From: Mycoplana dimorpha
GTDB taxonomy: Bacteria > Pseudomonadota > Alphaproteobacteria > Rhizobiales > Rhizobiaceae
Direction: 5' to 3'
NCBI RefSeq assembly: GCF_003046475.1
Contig: NZ_PZZZ01000004.1
Span: forward strand, 1-64,000
DNA: 64,000 nt
In this document: piece by piece, positions 47,872 through 58,367 of the stretch
How the letters are laid out: every line of letters begins with the position of its first letter
Position numbering within the stretch: position 1 is the first letter of the stretch
The notes under the pieces: generated by a model
Seen by the model: only the letters and a program-made list of their open reading frames with translations
Database searches by the model: none
What the model was told of the DNA's origin: nothing
Made by a program: the position numbers and the translations under genes

Positions 47872-48309
47872 ATGGCGTGGAATCGTGAGAATCCGAAGCC
47901 AGCCAGCCGCGAGGCCATAAGGAACGCGCCGCACTTGCGCCGGTCCTTGACTGCCGCTGAACGTCGGCTCTGGACTGCCCTTCGTAAAGAATTGCCGGAG
48001 GTGCCGGGCACGCATTTCCGACGTCAGGTGCCGATAGGTGGTTACGTAGCGGATTTCGTTTGCATGGGCAGACGTCTCATCATTGAAGTGGATGGCGAGG
48101 TTCATGCGGACCCACAACAAAAGAGGCGTGATGCCGAACGTGATGCCTTTCTTCGGGCTCAGGAGTTTCGGGTCATTCGAATCAAGAACCGTGATGTGAT
48201 GCTGGATATGAAAGCCGTTCTTAGAACGATAACGGTCGAGCTCGGGCGATACACCCCCACCCCTAGCCCCTCCCCGCAAGGGGGAGGGGTACGAGGAGCC
48301 TCTGCATGA
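47872..48309 (+). CDS. DUF559 (VSR/restriction-like endonuclease fold) protein
   Basis: A 145-residue protein of the DUF559 family, related to very-short-patch-repair type nucleases. Seen: basic N-terminus with LRRSLTAAERRLWTALR (22-38), HFRRQVPIGGYVADFVC (48-64) with Asp61, LIIEVDGEVH (69-78) with Glu72 and Asp74, and a final FRVIRIKNRDVM strand. Biochemical role of DUF559 unknown to me. The last 18 residues (from about 128, Thr/Pro/Ser-rich) are translated from the right palindromic repeat. Its stop overlaps the SGNH hydrolase start by 4 bases. It interrupts the usual pdhC-lpdA neighbourhood. Confidence 0.85.
   Translation: MAWNRENPKPASREAIRNAPHLRRSLTAAERRLWTALRKELPEVPGTHFRRQVPIGGYVADFVCMGRRLIIEVDGEVHADPQQKRRDAERDAFLRAQEFRVIRIKNRDVMLDMKAVLRTITVELGRYTPTPSPSPQGGGVRGASA
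48252..48289. repeat. Right inverted palindromic end of the DUF559 module
   Basis: CACCCCCACCC (48252-48262), then CCCTCCCC-GCAAG-GGGGAGGG (48268-48288). It is the reverse complement of the left end without the inner GTCCGC hairpin. It lies inside the DUF559 reading frame. Confidence 0.8.
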
Positions 48310-48947
48310 AAACGGTCCTCTGCTATGGCGACAGCCTCACCTGGGGCTATGACGCGGAGACGCTCGGTCGCCACGCGCCGCAGGACCGTTGGCCGAGCGT
48401 CTTGCAGAAGGCGCTCGGGCCGGACGTGCAGGTGATCGCCGAAGGGCTGAACGGCCGGACCACCGCCTACGACGATCATCTCGCCGACTGCGACCGCAAT
48501 GGCACGCGCATCCTGCCGACCATCCTGCACAGTCATGACCCGATCGACCTCGTCATCATCCTGCTCGGCACCAACGACATGAAGCCTGCGCTCTGTGGGA
48601 CGGCCTTCGGTGCGGTGCAGGGCATGGAGCGGCTGGTTGAGCTGGTGCGTCATCATGCCTGGTCGTTCGACAGCGAGGAACGTCCGGACATCCTGATCGT
48701 CGCGCCGCCGCCGCTCTGCGAAACGGCCAACACCGCCTTTGCGGCAATGTTTGCCGGCGGCGTCGAGCAGTCGGCGATGCTGGCGACGCTCTATGCCGAC
48801 CTGGCCGACGAGAAGGGCTGCGGCTTTTTCGATGCTGGCTCGGTGGCGCGGACGACACCGCTCGACGGCGTGCATCTGGATGCGGAGAACACACGGGCGA
48901 TCGGTCGCGGGCTGGAGCCGATTGTTCGCATGATGCTCGGGCTTTGA
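48306..48947 (+). CDS. SGNH/GDSL hydrolase
   Basis: A 213-residue esterase-like enzyme. Block I GDSLTWG (8-14, nucleophile Ser), block II Gly/Asn in EGLNGRTT, block III GTND, and block V DGVHLD (catalytic Asp and His) are all present. There is no signal peptide. It resembles the arylesterase/TesA-like group. Its ATG overlaps the DUF559 stop by 4 bases. Substrate unknown. Confidence 0.9.
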   Translation: MKTVLCYGDSLTWGYDAETLGRHAPQDRWPSVLQKALGPDVQVIAEGLNGRTTAYDDHLADCDRNGTRILPTILHSHDPIDLVIILLGTNDMKPALCGTAFGAVQGMERLVELVRHHAWSFDSEERPDILIVAPPPLCETANTAFAAMFAGGVEQSAMLATLYADLADEKGCGFFDAGSVARTTPLDGVHLDAENTRAIGRGLEPIVRMMLGL

Positions 48948-49176
48948 TCTATCAGGCCGAGATGGAGTTTGAACCCGCCGATGCCTTTCGCATGACGGAA
49001 ATGCGCAAAGCAGCGGCTGCGGCTCAAGGATGAAAACCACGGGATGCGGACGCGGGCGCAAGCCGCGGAAACGCCCCCCAAGGGACGGAGATCACGCTTT
49101 CCGCTCCTGAAGACAACAGCGGGTGTTTTCTCTCGGGATGCAGCCGCGCAAAACGACAAGAGGAGTGGAAGCGCTC

Positions 49177-50622
<1,446 letters not shown>

Positions 50623-50962
50623 GGCGGGGGCGGCCGGTGAGATGGTTGCGCCTTTGGTCGGCTGCAGCTTTCTTGCCAGAGTCGTGCGAAGGGGCATGGC
50701 GATGGCCCGATCGCTCCCGTCATCCCGGACTTGATCCGGGATCCAGCGGCGCCGCGTCTGCGGCGCGGAAAGTACTCTGTTCGCGCAAGGACTTGCGCGG
50801 TCTGGATGCCGGATCAAGTCCGGCATGACGGTGGGTGGGTTGCTGGCTGGTGCAACATGCGGGCTGAAGGATGAGATGCGGCACGGCGTGCCAATGTGTT
50901 CCCTCACCGCGACTAGCAAGGGCAGTCGCCCACAGCACGGACGAACGGGAAGGGAGGCTCGA
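50623..50962. other. Intergenic region containing a REP-like inverted element
   Basis: 340 bases between lpdA and a small membrane-protein gene. The main content is the 115-base inverted element at 50717-50831. No other gene or RNA is visible. Confidence 0.5.
50717..50831. repeat. REP-like paired palindrome element
   Basis: Outer arms CCGTCATCCCGGACTTGATC... (50717-50746) and ...GATCAAGTCCGGCATGACGG (50802-50831) are near-perfect inverted repeats, each itself palindromic around GGACTTGATCC. Inside are two further hairpins: GCCGCGTCTGCGGC and GCGCAAGGACTTGCGC. Such REP pairs are common in alphaproteobacterial intergenic DNA. Confidence 0.75.
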
Positions 50963-51208
50963 ATGCAGGTGGGATGGATTGCGGGGATCATCATCGGCGG
51001 CGTCGCCGGTTGGCTTGCCGGCAAGCTGATGGACATCCGATTTGGCGTGTTCATGAACGTCGTCATCGGCATGGTCGGCGCGGTTCTGGCGAACGCGATC
51101 TTTGATCGCGCCGGAATCCATGTTGCCAGCGGTTGGCTGGGTTACCTCGTGCAGGGTTTCGTCGGCTCCTGCATTCTGTTATTCCTCGCGAAACTCGTCA
51201 GGCGCTGA
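50963..51208 (+). CDS. GlsB/YeaQ/YmgE family membrane protein
   Basis: An 81-residue protein with three hydrophobic helices rich in Gly and Ala. WIAGIIIGGVAGWLAGKLM (5-23) is the family signature; two further helices at about 30-48 and 58-78. Family members are small inner-membrane, stress-associated proteins of unknown action. ATG 50963 follows GAAGGGAGGCTCGA. It stands 38 bases upstream of lipA. Confidence 0.88.
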   Translation: MQVGWIAGIIIGGVAGWLAGKLMDIRFGVFMNVVIGMVGAVLANAIFDRAGIHVASGWLGYLVQGFVGSCILLFLAKLVRR

Positions 51209-51246
51209 CGATTTCCGCAAGCACTGGCGGTTGAAGGCAGGTTTTC

Positions 51247-52218
51247 ATGGTCACCATTCTCGACAGGACTAACGGCGGCGAGCCGCGCGTGCGGCATCCG
51301 GAGAAGGCGCATCGCCCCGACACCGAAGTGCTGCGCAAGCCCGAATGGATCCGCGTCAAGGCGCCCGTCTCGAAGGGCTATCAGGAGACGCGCTCGATTG
51401 TGAAGGAAAACAAGCTGGTGACGGTCTGCGAGGAAGCGGGCTGCCCCAATATCGGCGAGTGCTGGGACAAGAAGCACGCCACCTTCATGATCATGGGCGA
51501 GATCTGTACCCGCGCCTGCGCCTTCTGCAACGTTGCCACCGGCAAGCCGAACGCGCTCGATCAGGACGAGCCCGAAAACGTCGCCAAGGCCGTCAAGCAG
51601 ATGGGCCTGTCGCACGTCGTCATCACCTCGGTGGATCGCGATGACCTCGACGACGGCGGCGCCGAGCATTTCGAGAAGGTGATCCTTGCGATCCGTGCTG
51701 CTTCCCCGGCGACGACGATCGAGATCCTGACCCCCGACTTCCTGAAGAAGCCCGGCGCCCTGGAGCGCGTCGTCGCCGCCAAGCCGGACGTCTTCAACCA
51801 CAACCTGGAAACCGTTGCCGGCAATTACCTGACGGTCCGCCCCGGAGCGCGGTACTTCCATTCGATCCGGCTCCTGCAGCGGGTGAAGGAACTGGACCCG
51901 ACCATGTTCACCAAGTCGGGCATCATGGTCGGCCTCGGCGAGGAGCGCAACGAAGTGCTGCAGCTGATGGACGACCTGCGCACGGCCGACGTCGACTTCC
52001 TGACGATCGGCCAGTACCTGCAGCCGACCCGCAAGCACCACAAGGTGGAGAGGTTCGTCACGCCGGAGGAGTTCAAGTCCTACGAGACCGTCGCCTACAC
52101 CAAGGGTTTCCTGATGGTCTCCGCCAGCCCGCTGACGCGCTCGTCACATCACGCCGGCGACGATTTCGCACGGCTGAAAGTGGCGCGTGAAAAGAAGCTG
52201 CTCTTCGCGGCTGAATAG
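51247..52218 (+). CDS. lipA: Lipoyl synthase
   Basis: A 323-residue radical SAM enzyme inserting two sulfurs into octanoyl groups. Auxiliary cluster ligands: Cys61, Cys66 and Cys72 ([12 protein letters not shown]). Radical SAM cluster: Cys87, Cys91 and Cys94 (CTRACAFC). The C-terminal SSHHAGDDF carries the Ser that coordinates the auxiliary cluster. It works with LipB (encoded at 993-1706) on the PDH lipoyl domains encoded nearby. Confidence 0.98.
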   Translation: MVTILDRTNGGEPRVRHPEKAHRPDTEVLRKPEWIRVKAPVSKGYQETRSIVKENKLVTVCEEAGCPNIGECWDKKHATFMIMGEICTRACAFCNVATGKPNALDQDEPENVAKAVKQMGLSHVVITSVDRDDLDDGGAEHFEKVILAIRAASPATTIEILTPDFLKKPGALERVVAAKPDVFNHNLETVAGNYLTVRPGARYFHSIRLLQRVKELDPTMFTKSGIMVGLGEERNEVLQLMDDLRTADVDFLTIGQYLQPTRKHHKVERFVTPEEFKSYETVAYTKGFLMVSASPLTRSSHHAGDDFARLKVAREKKLLFAAE

Positions 52219-52238
52219 GTTCCGATCCGGACATTTCT

Positions 52239-52286
52239 GCGGGCCGTGGTTGTAGGACTGCGGCCCGCATCCATTTGGTGGATGCG
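52239..52286 (+). terminator. Tandem hairpins after lipA
   Basis: GCGGGCCG/CGGCCCGC (52239-52246, 52261-52268) followed at once by CGCATCCA/TGGATGCG (52266-52273, 52279-52286). No T-run follows, so Rho-independent action is not certain. Confidence 0.5.
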
Positions 52287-52368
52287 GTTGTCGGCCCCGG
52301 TTTGCGGGCGTAGGGTATGGATGTCGCTCTTGCAGGCGGCACAGGTTTGTCCGCGAGGGAGTCTGCGG

Positions 52369-53778
52369 ATGGATATCGAGGCCCTGTTCCGGCAGGCGGC
52401 AGACGAGGCCGCCCGGTTCCGCAATTCCGTTTCCGATCGCCTGCATCGCCCCGGCGAGGATTACGCGGCGGCGTTGCACGCTTTCGAGGAGCCCTTGCCA
52501 GAAACCATCTCCGAGCCACGTGCCGTCATCGAGGCACTGGTGGCGCGGGCGGACCCCGGGCTGAACCTGATGACGGGCCCCCGCTTCTTCGGTTGGGTGA
52601 TCGGGGGCTCGCATCCCGTCGGTGTCGCAGCCGACATGCTCACCTCAGCCTGGGGACAGAATGCCGGCAACCATTCCGCCGCACCGGCGGCCTCTGCGGC
52701 CGAGGCGATATCGGCCAGGTGGCTGCTTGAACTGCTCGACTTGCCTCGGGAGAGTTCCGTCGGTTTCGTGACGGGGGCCACGGTCGCAAACTTCACCTGT
52801 CTCGCCGCGGCACGCGGCGAAGTGCTGCGCAACAAGGGCTGGGATGTCGATGCGCAGGGGCTTTTCGGAGCCCCACCGATCACCGTGCTGATCGGTGACG
52901 ACGCGCATACCACCGTGTTTTCCGCCTTGCAGTTCCTTGGTCTCGGACGGGACCGGGTGATCAGGATCGCCACCGACGGGGAGGGGCGCATCCGGCCGGA
53001 TGCGTTCGTGGCGGGGCTGGCAACCATCGACGGGCCCGCCATTGCCATCCTGCAGGCCGGGCAGATCAATACCGGCGCGTTCGACGATTTTGCCGAACTG
53101 ATCCCTGCCGCGAAGGCAAGGGGAGCCTGGGTGCATGTCGATGGCGCCTTCGGCCTTTGGGCGCGCGCCTGTCCCGACAAGCGCCCGCTTGCCGCGGCCG
53201 TCGACCTGGCCGACAGTTGGGCGACGGACGGTCACAAGTGGCTGCAGACGCCTTACGACTGCGGCTACGCGATCGTACGGGACGAGCTTGCGCACCGCCG
53301 CGCGATGACGATTGCCGCGAGCTATCTGCCGCTGGCGCAGGCCGGCGAACGAGACCCGTCGCATTATGTGCCGGAACTGTCGCGGCGCGCCCGCGGCTTT
53401 GCCACCTGGGCCATGATCAAGTATCTCGGTCGCAGCGGCATTGCCGAGCTTGTGGAGCGAAACTGCCATGCCGCTGGCGAAATTGCCCGCATGCTCGCGG
53501 CTCGCAAAGGCATCCGCGTGCTGAACAGGGTGCAACTCAATCAGGCCATCGTCCAGTTTGGAGATGGCCTTGGTCCGGATGCTCAGGACCGCATGACGCA
53601 GGACGTGATCGCGCTGTTGCAGAAGGAGGGGCAGGTCTTCGTCGGCGGTGCGGAGTGGCGTGGCCGCCAGGTGATGCGGATTTCCGTGTCGAACTACCAG
53701 ACCGACGAAGACCAGGCCGAACAGGCCGCGGAGGCGATCCTCGGGGCCTATGCAAGGGTATCCTCGGGAATGGCCTGA
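52369..53778 (+). CDS. Pyridoxal-phosphate dependent group II decarboxylase
   Basis: A 469-residue fold-type I PLP enzyme of the aromatic/glutamate decarboxylase group. Seen: His180 in DDAHTTV (ring stacking), Asp258 in HVDGAFG (pyridine nitrogen), and the PLP-binding Lys290 in WATDGHKWLQ. GRFFGWVIGG-like RFFGWVIGGSHP (72-83) opens the core. The substrate could be an aromatic amino acid or acidic amino acid and cannot be read from sequence. Start ATG 52369, after GAGGGAGTCTGCGG. Confidence 0.88.
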   Translation: MDIEALFRQAADEAARFRNSVSDRLHRPGEDYAAALHAFEEPLPETISEPRAVIEALVARADPGLNLMTGPRFFGWVIGGSHPVGVAADMLTSAWGQNAGNHSAAPAASAAEAISARWLLELLDLPRESSVGFVTGATVANFTCLAAARGEVLRNKGWDVDAQGLFGAPPITVLIGDDAHTTVFSALQFLGLGRDRVIRIATDGEGRIRPDAFVAGLATIDGPAIAILQAGQINTGAFDDFAELIPAAKARGAWVHVDGAFGLWARACPDKRPLAAAVDLADSWATDGHKWLQTPYDCGYAIVRDELAHRRAMTIAASYLPLAQAGERDPSHYVPELSRRARGFATWAMIKYLGRSGIAELVERNCHAAGEIARMLAARKGIRVLNRVQLNQAIVQFGDGLGPDAQDRMTQDVIALLQKEGQVFVGGAEWRGRQVMRISVSNYQTDEDQAEQAAEAILGAYARVSSGMA

Positions 53779-53848
53779 GCGGTTCGGGCGGAGCGGTTGT
53801 TAGGCGGACCATCTTGTTTCGCGGCGTGTGTTTGAATATCTGGTCCGC

Positions 53849-54298
53849 ATGCCCAAGTTCGAAACGCACCGCCCCGTCCCGCATTCGCCCGAGCAGATGT
53901 ATGCTCTCGTGGCTGACGTGGAACGCTACCCCGAATTCCTGCCGCTCTGCGAGGGGCTGGTCGTGCGTTCGCGCAAGGAGCGTGACGGCAAGGAGCTCCT
54001 GATCGCCGACATGACGGTCGGCTACAAGGCGATCCGGGAAACCTTCACGACGCAAGTGCTCCTAAACCATGCCGAGCTTGAGATCGACGTGAAGTATATC
54101 GACGGACCGTTCCGCTATCTGGACAACCGCTGGCGCTTTGAAGCGGTCGGCGAGGACCGCTGCAACGTGCACTTCTTCATCGACTACGAATTCAAGAGCC
54201 GCATCCTCGGGGCCTTGATGGGGTCGATGTTCGACCGGGCCTTCCACATGTTCTCGGAAGCATTCGAAACCCGTGCAGACAAGATCTACGGCGTCTGA
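53849..54298 (+). CDS. Coq10/RatA family (START-like) protein
   Basis: A 149-residue SRPBCC-fold protein of the Coq10/YfjG (RatA) group. Landmarks: FETHRPVPHSPEQMYALVADVERYPEFLP at the start (residues F4 to P31, given by ends only), then GPFRYLDNRWRFEAV and FFIDYEFKSRILGALMG. Homologues bind ubiquinone-type lipids in mitochondria and bacteria; a toxin role was proposed for E. coli RatA. Convergent with cinA. Confidence 0.88.
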   Translation: MPKFETHRPVPHSPEQMYALVADVERYPEFLPLCEGLVVRSRKERDGKELLIADMTVGYKAIRETFTTQVLLNHAELEIDVKYIDGPFRYLDNRWRFEAVGEDRCNVHFFIDYEFKSRILGALMGSMFDRAFHMFSEAFETRADKIYGV

Positions 54299-54345
54299 GT
54301 AGACGCCTGAGCGAACCTATCGTCCGGCAACGCCCGGCCCGGTTC

Positions 54346-54846
54346 TCAGGCTTCGCCGAGTTCCGTAAGCATTTCGAGCGCGGTGCGAACCGTTGCGAGC
54401 CGGATGTCGTGTCGGCCGATGTCGCCATAGCGCATCTCCCGGTGCCGCAGGTGACCGTCGCTGCGCAGCGCCGCCAGGTGCACGAGGCCTACCGGCTTTT
54501 CCGGCGAGCCGCCACCTGGGCCGGCGATGCCGGTGACCGAAATCGCGACCTCCGCGTCGGACGCCGCCAGTGCGCCGCGCACCATCTCGATCGCCGTCTC
54601 CTCTGAGACGGCGCCGTGGAGCGCGAGCGTCGCATCGGACACCTTCAAAAGCGTCGTCTTGGCGGCGTTGGAATAGGTGACGAAGCCGCGGTCGACCACG
54701 GCTGACGAGCCTGCGATCTCGGTCAGGGCGGCGGCGATGAGGCCGCCGGTGCACGATTCGGCCGTGGCGACCCGCAGCCCTCTGTCGGAAAATGTCTCCA
54801 CCAGCGATCGGGCGTGATCCTCGATATCGGCGGGCCACATCGTCAT
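54346..54846 (-). CDS. CinA C-terminal domain protein (nicotinamide-nucleotide amidase PncC type)
   Basis: A 166-residue stand-alone CinA-C domain. Landmarks: [21 protein letters not shown] (residues T28 to S48) with the catalytic Ser/Cys region, FVTYSNAAK and the [15 protein letters not shown] loop. PncC-type enzymes deamidate NMN in the NAD salvage cycle. The start codon overlaps the ispDF stop by 4 bases (ATGA), so it is translationally coupled to ispDF, as in other alphaproteobacteria. Confidence 0.92.
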   Translation of the reverse strand: MTMWPADIEDHARSLVETFSDRGLRVATAESCTGGLIAAALTEIAGSSAVVDRGFVTYSNAAKTTLLKVSDATLALHGAVSEETAIEMVRGALAASDAEVAISVTGIAGPGGGSPEKPVGLVHLAALRSDGHLRHREMRYGDIGRHDIRLATVRTALEMLTELGEA

Positions 54847-56054
54847 GCCAGCGGGTTCCGGTAGACAACGGTGGCGGTGGCAATCGCCGCGATCCCCTCG
54901 CGCCGGCCGATGAAGCCGATCTGCTCGTTGGTGGTCGCCTTGACCGAGCAGCGATCGAGCGAGATGCCGAGCATCTCGGCAAGCTTCTGCCGCATCTCCG
55001 CGCGATGCGGACCGATCTTCGGCGCCTCCGCGATCAGCGACACGTCGGCGTTCATGATGACGCCGCCGCGGTCGCGGACAATGCGCGCAGCATGTTCGAG
55101 GAAGATCCGCGAGGCCGCGCCCTTCCACTGCGGGTCGGACGGCGGGAAGTGGTCGCCGATGTCGCCGGCGCCGCAGGTCGCAAGCAGCGCGTCCGTCAGC
55201 GCATGCAGCGCGACGTCCGCGTCCGAATGGCCGGAAAGCTTCTGGTCGTGCGGCAGGAACAGGCCGCACAGCGTCACGCCGTCCCCGGGAACCAACTGGT
55301 GGACGTCATAGCCGTTGCCGGTGCGCACGTCGGGGAAGGAGGCGGAAAGGCGTTCGTCGGCCATGGTGATATCCTTCTGCAGCGTCAGCTTGACGTTATC
55401 CGGGGTGCCTTCAACCAGGCGCACCGGGACCCCGGCCCATTCGGCGATGGCCGCATCGTCGGTGAAATCGTCGCGGCCATCCTGCGCAGCGCGCCGGTGC
55501 GCCTCCAGGATTGTTGAGAAATGAAAGGCCTGCGGCGTCTGGGCTGCAAACAGACCGGCCCGCGGAACCGTCTCTCCGACACATCCGTTTGCGCCGGCGC
55601 GCTTCAGTGTGTCAGTCACCGCGACCGCTGGCAACACGGCGCGCTCGCCGGTGAGCAAGCTTGCCTCGATGCAATCCAGCAGCGCCGGGCCGACGAAGGG
55701 GCGCACCGCATCGTGGATCAGCACGTGCTCGACGCCGGATGCTGTGAGCGCCTCCAGCCCCGCCAGCACCGACCGCTGCCGCGAACTTCCGCCGAAAACG
55801 GCTTTCACCCGTTCCTTGTCGCCTTCGACCTCAGCCAGCGCAGCGGCAAACAGGTCGCTATCGTCCGGATGGATCACCGCGACGATCCTTTCCGCCGGGC
55901 TCCAGTTGACGAAGACGTCGAGCGTATGGGCGATAACCGGCCTTCCGCCGATGCGGCGATATTGCTTGGGGCCGTCCGGATGCGATCCGGCCCGTTCGCC
56001 ACGGCCGGCGGCAACGATTACCACGCCGCAACTGCTCCGGTTTTTCTTGTCCAT
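54843..56054 (-). CDS. ispDF: Bifunctional IspD/IspF: MEP cytidylyltransferase / MECDP synthase
   Basis: A 403-residue fusion of two steps of the non-mevalonate isoprenoid pathway. IspD part (about 1-235): [12 protein letters not shown] (CTP loop) and [10 protein letters not shown]. IspF part (about 240-400): [10 protein letters not shown] with the zinc-binding Asp/His, [17 protein letters not shown] and ATTNEQIGF near the end. The IspF partner IspE is absent here. Start ATG 56054 chosen for the AAGGAATCGAGGCAT ribosome-binding site; a GTG at 56078 would add 8 residues. Divergent from dusB. Confidence 0.96.
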   Translation of the reverse strand: MDKKNRSSCGVVIVAAGRGERAGSHPDGPKQYRRIGGRPVIAHTLDVFVNWSPAERIVAVIHPDDSDLFAAALAEVEGDKERVKAVFGGSSRQRSVLAGLEALTASGVEHVLIHDAVRPFVGPALLDCIEASLLTGERAVLPAVAVTDTLKRAGANGCVGETVPRAGLFAAQTPQAFHFSTILEAHRRAAQDGRDDFTDDAAIAEWAGVPVRLVEGTPDNVKLTLQKDITMADERLSASFPDVRTGNGYDVHQLVPGDGVTLCGLFLPHDQKLSGHSDADVALHALTDALLATCGAGDIGDHFPPSDPQWKGAASRIFLEHAARIVRDRGGVIMNADVSLIAEAPKIGPHRAEMRQKLAEMLGISLDRCSVKATTNEQIGFIGRREGIAAIATATVVYRNPLA

Positions 56055-56154
56055 ATGCCTCGATTCCTTGCCATTCACGACGTCTGGCCGGTTTAGACCG
56101 ATCGATTGAACAAGGCCAGCGGGTTAGGAAAATTCGGCTGCGCTCGTCAAACGA

Positions 56155-56183
56155 CTTGGCAGGCGACAATCGGATGGCTAAAA
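56155..56183 (+). promoter_or_regulatory. Predicted promoter of dusB-ntrBC
   Basis: CTTGGC (56155-56160), a 17-base spacer, CTAAAA (56178-56183), about 16 bases before the expected transcript start ahead of the dusB TTG. Confidence 0.45.
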
Positions 56184-56205
56184 ATGTTGCAACAGCGTCG
56201 ACTGC

Positions 56206-57228
56206 TTGAAAGATAAGCAATTGGTTCCCGCAGACTTGTCAACACCCCTGGTCATCGGCGACCAGGTCATTCGCAATCGTGTCGTGCTTGCGCCCATGTC
56301 GGGCGTCACCGACCTGCCGTTTCGCGAACTTGCCTGGCGGTTTGGAGCCGGGCTGGTGGTGACCGAGATGGTGGCGAGCCGCGAACTCGCCGGCAATGCC
56401 CCCGAATCCTGGGCGCGGATCCGCAACCGCGGCATCCGCCCGCACATGGTGCAACTGGCAGGCCGCGAGGCGCACTGGATGGCCGAGGCGGCTCGTCTGG
56501 CGGAAGCGAACGGTGCAGACATCATCGACATCAACATGGGCTGCCCGGCCAAGAAGGTCATCGGCGGTTATTCCGGTTCGGCGCTGATGCGCGAGCCCGA
56601 TCATGCGCTGCGCCTGATCGAGGCGACGGTCGGCGCTGTCAAGGTGCCGGTCACGGTGAAGATGCGGCTCGGCTGGGACGACGACAGCCTGAATGCGCCC
56701 GACATCGCCGCGCGCGCGGAAGCCGCCGGCGTGCAGCTGATCACGGTGCATGGCCGCACCCGCATGCAGTTCTATGAAGGTAAGGCGGATTGGGACGCGA
56801 TCCGCGCGGTACGTGAACGCATCACCGTGCCGCTGATCGCCAATGGCGACGTCGATACGGCCGAGGACGCGGTGGAGATCCTGCGACGATCGGGGGCCGA
56901 TGCGGTCATGGTCGGCCGCGCCGCGCAGGGGCGGCCCTGGCACCCGGCGGTGCTGGCCGGCGCCGCGGCGAAGCCCGAAGGCGCGGCCCTGGCGGAGCTT
57001 GCTGTCGAGCACTACAGCATGATGCTGGATTTTTACGGCACGGCCGCCGGTCTGCGGCAGGCCCGCAAGCACGTCGGCTGGTATCTGGAGCGGTTCGCCC
57101 CGAGCCTTCCCCCCGCCGAGAAGGCGGCGCTGATGACCTCGACAGACGTCGGCTTCGTCTCCGATCGGCTTGCAGCCGCCCTGATCGCTACCCATGGGCC
57201 GGTGGAACCGGAAGAGGAGGCTGCGTGA
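56206..57228 (+). CDS. dusB: tRNA-dihydrouridine synthase (NifR3/DusB)
   Basis: A 340-residue FMN enzyme reducing uridines in tRNA. Landmarks: [20 protein letters not shown] (residues L28 to G47), [18 protein letters not shown] with the catalytic Cys, [14 protein letters not shown] and GRAAQGRPW. In rhizobia this gene (nifR3) heads the ntrBC operon. Start uncertain: TTG at 56206 ([11 protein letters not shown]) or TTG at 56221; neither has a strong ribosome-binding site. Its stop overlaps the ntrB GTG start by 4 bases. Confidence 0.95.
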   Translation: MKDKQLVPADLSTPLVIGDQVIRNRVVLAPMSGVTDLPFRELAWRFGAGLVVTEMVASRELAGNAPESWARIRNRGIRPHMVQLAGREAHWMAEAARLAEANGADIIDINMGCPAKKVIGGYSGSALMREPDHALRLIEATVGAVKVPVTVKMRLGWDDDSLNAPDIAARAEAAGVQLITVHGRTRMQFYEGKADWDAIRAVRERITVPLIANGDVDTAEDAVEILRRSGADAVMVGRAAQGRPWHPAVLAGAAAKPEGAALAELAVEHYSMMLDFYGTAAGLRQARKHVGWYLERFAPSLPPAEKAALMTSTDVGFVSDRLAAALIATHGPVEPEEEAA

Positions 57229-58355
57229 GCGGTCCGGACAGCGAACAGCAGCCCGACGGCAACGGGCTGGCCATGGCGGTGCTGAATGCGGTCCAGCACC
57301 CGGTGATCATGGTCAATGAGGCCGGCTTCATCGCCTTCGCCAACTGGGAAGCGGAGTCTTTCTTCGGCGCCAGCGCCAGTCACCTCGCGCGTCACAAATT
57401 CAGCAATTTCATACCCTTCGGCAGTCCTCTTCTGACGCTGATCGAACAGGTTCGCGAGAGCCGGGCGGCCGTAAACGAGTATCGGGTGGATCTGAGTTCG
57501 CCGCGGCTAGGGGCCGATAAGCTGGTCGATCTCTATGTTGCCCCGGTCACGAGCGAGCCAGGTGCGGTTGTCGTCGTGCTGCAGGAGCGCTCGATGGCCG
57601 ACAAGATCGACCGCCAGCTCACGCATCGCGCCGCCGCCCGTTCGGTGACCGGGCTGGCGTCGATGCTGGCCCACGAGATCAAGAACCCGCTGTCAGGCAT
57701 CCGCGGTGCCGCGCAGCTTCTGGAGTCTTCCGTGCCGGACGAGGATCGCGCGCTGACCCGCCTGATCTGCGACGAGACCGACCGGATTGTCTCGCTGGTC
57801 GACCGCATGGAGGTCTTTTCCGACGAGCGACCGGTCGATCGGGTGGCGCTGAACATCCATTCCGTGCTCGACCAGGTGAAAGCGGTGGCAGCTGCCGGCT
57901 TTGCCCGTCATATCCGGATCGTCGAGAACTACGATCCCTCGCTTCCGCCGGTATTCGCCAACCGCGGCCAGCTCGTGCAGGTGTTCATCAATCTCGTCAA
58001 GAATGCGGCCGAAGCGGTTGGGCAGCGCCCGGACGGTGAGATCATGCTGACGACGGCCTACCGCCCCGGTATCCGCCTGTCGGTGGCGGGAACGCGGGAC
58101 AAGGTATCGCTGCCGCTGGAATTTTGCGTGCACGACAACGGCCCGGGCGTGCAGGCGGACCTTCTGCCGCACCTGTTCGATCCGTTCATCACCACCAAGA
58201 CGAACGGCTCCGGCCTCGGCCTGGCGCTCGTCGCCAAGATCATCGGCGCCCACGGCGGCATCGTCGAGTGCGACAGCCAGGGCCACCGCACCACGTTCCG
58301 TGTCCTCATGCCGGCGTCCAAGGACCTGAGCGACGACGATCCGCCCCGCGAATAA
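57225..58355 (+). CDS. ntrB: Nitrogen regulation sensor histidine kinase NtrB
   Basis: A 376-residue cytosolic kinase (also called GlnL). An N-terminal PAS domain (about 15-125), then HisKA with the phosphorylated His150 in [14 protein letters not shown], and the HATPase domain with [16 protein letters not shown] and [11 protein letters not shown]. It responds to PII signalling and phosphorylates NtrC under nitrogen limitation. GTG start, coupled to dusB by a 4-base overlap. Confidence 0.97.
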   Translation: MSGPDSEQQPDGNGLAMAVLNAVQHPVIMVNEAGFIAFANWEAESFFGASASHLARHKFSNFIPFGSPLLTLIEQVRESRAAVNEYRVDLSSPRLGADKLVDLYVAPVTSEPGAVVVVLQERSMADKIDRQLTHRAAARSVTGLASMLAHEIKNPLSGIRGAAQLLESSVPDEDRALTRLICDETDRIVSLVDRMEVFSDERPVDRVALNIHSVLDQVKAVAAAGFARHIRIVENYDPSLPPVFANRGQLVQVFINLVKNAAEAVGQRPDGEIMLTTAYRPGIRLSVAGTRDKVSLPLEFCVHDNGPGVQADLLPHLFDPFITTKTNGSGLGLALVAKIIGAHGGIVECDSQGHRTTFRVLMPASKDLSDDDPPRE

Positions 58356-58367
58356 AGGATACAGCAG

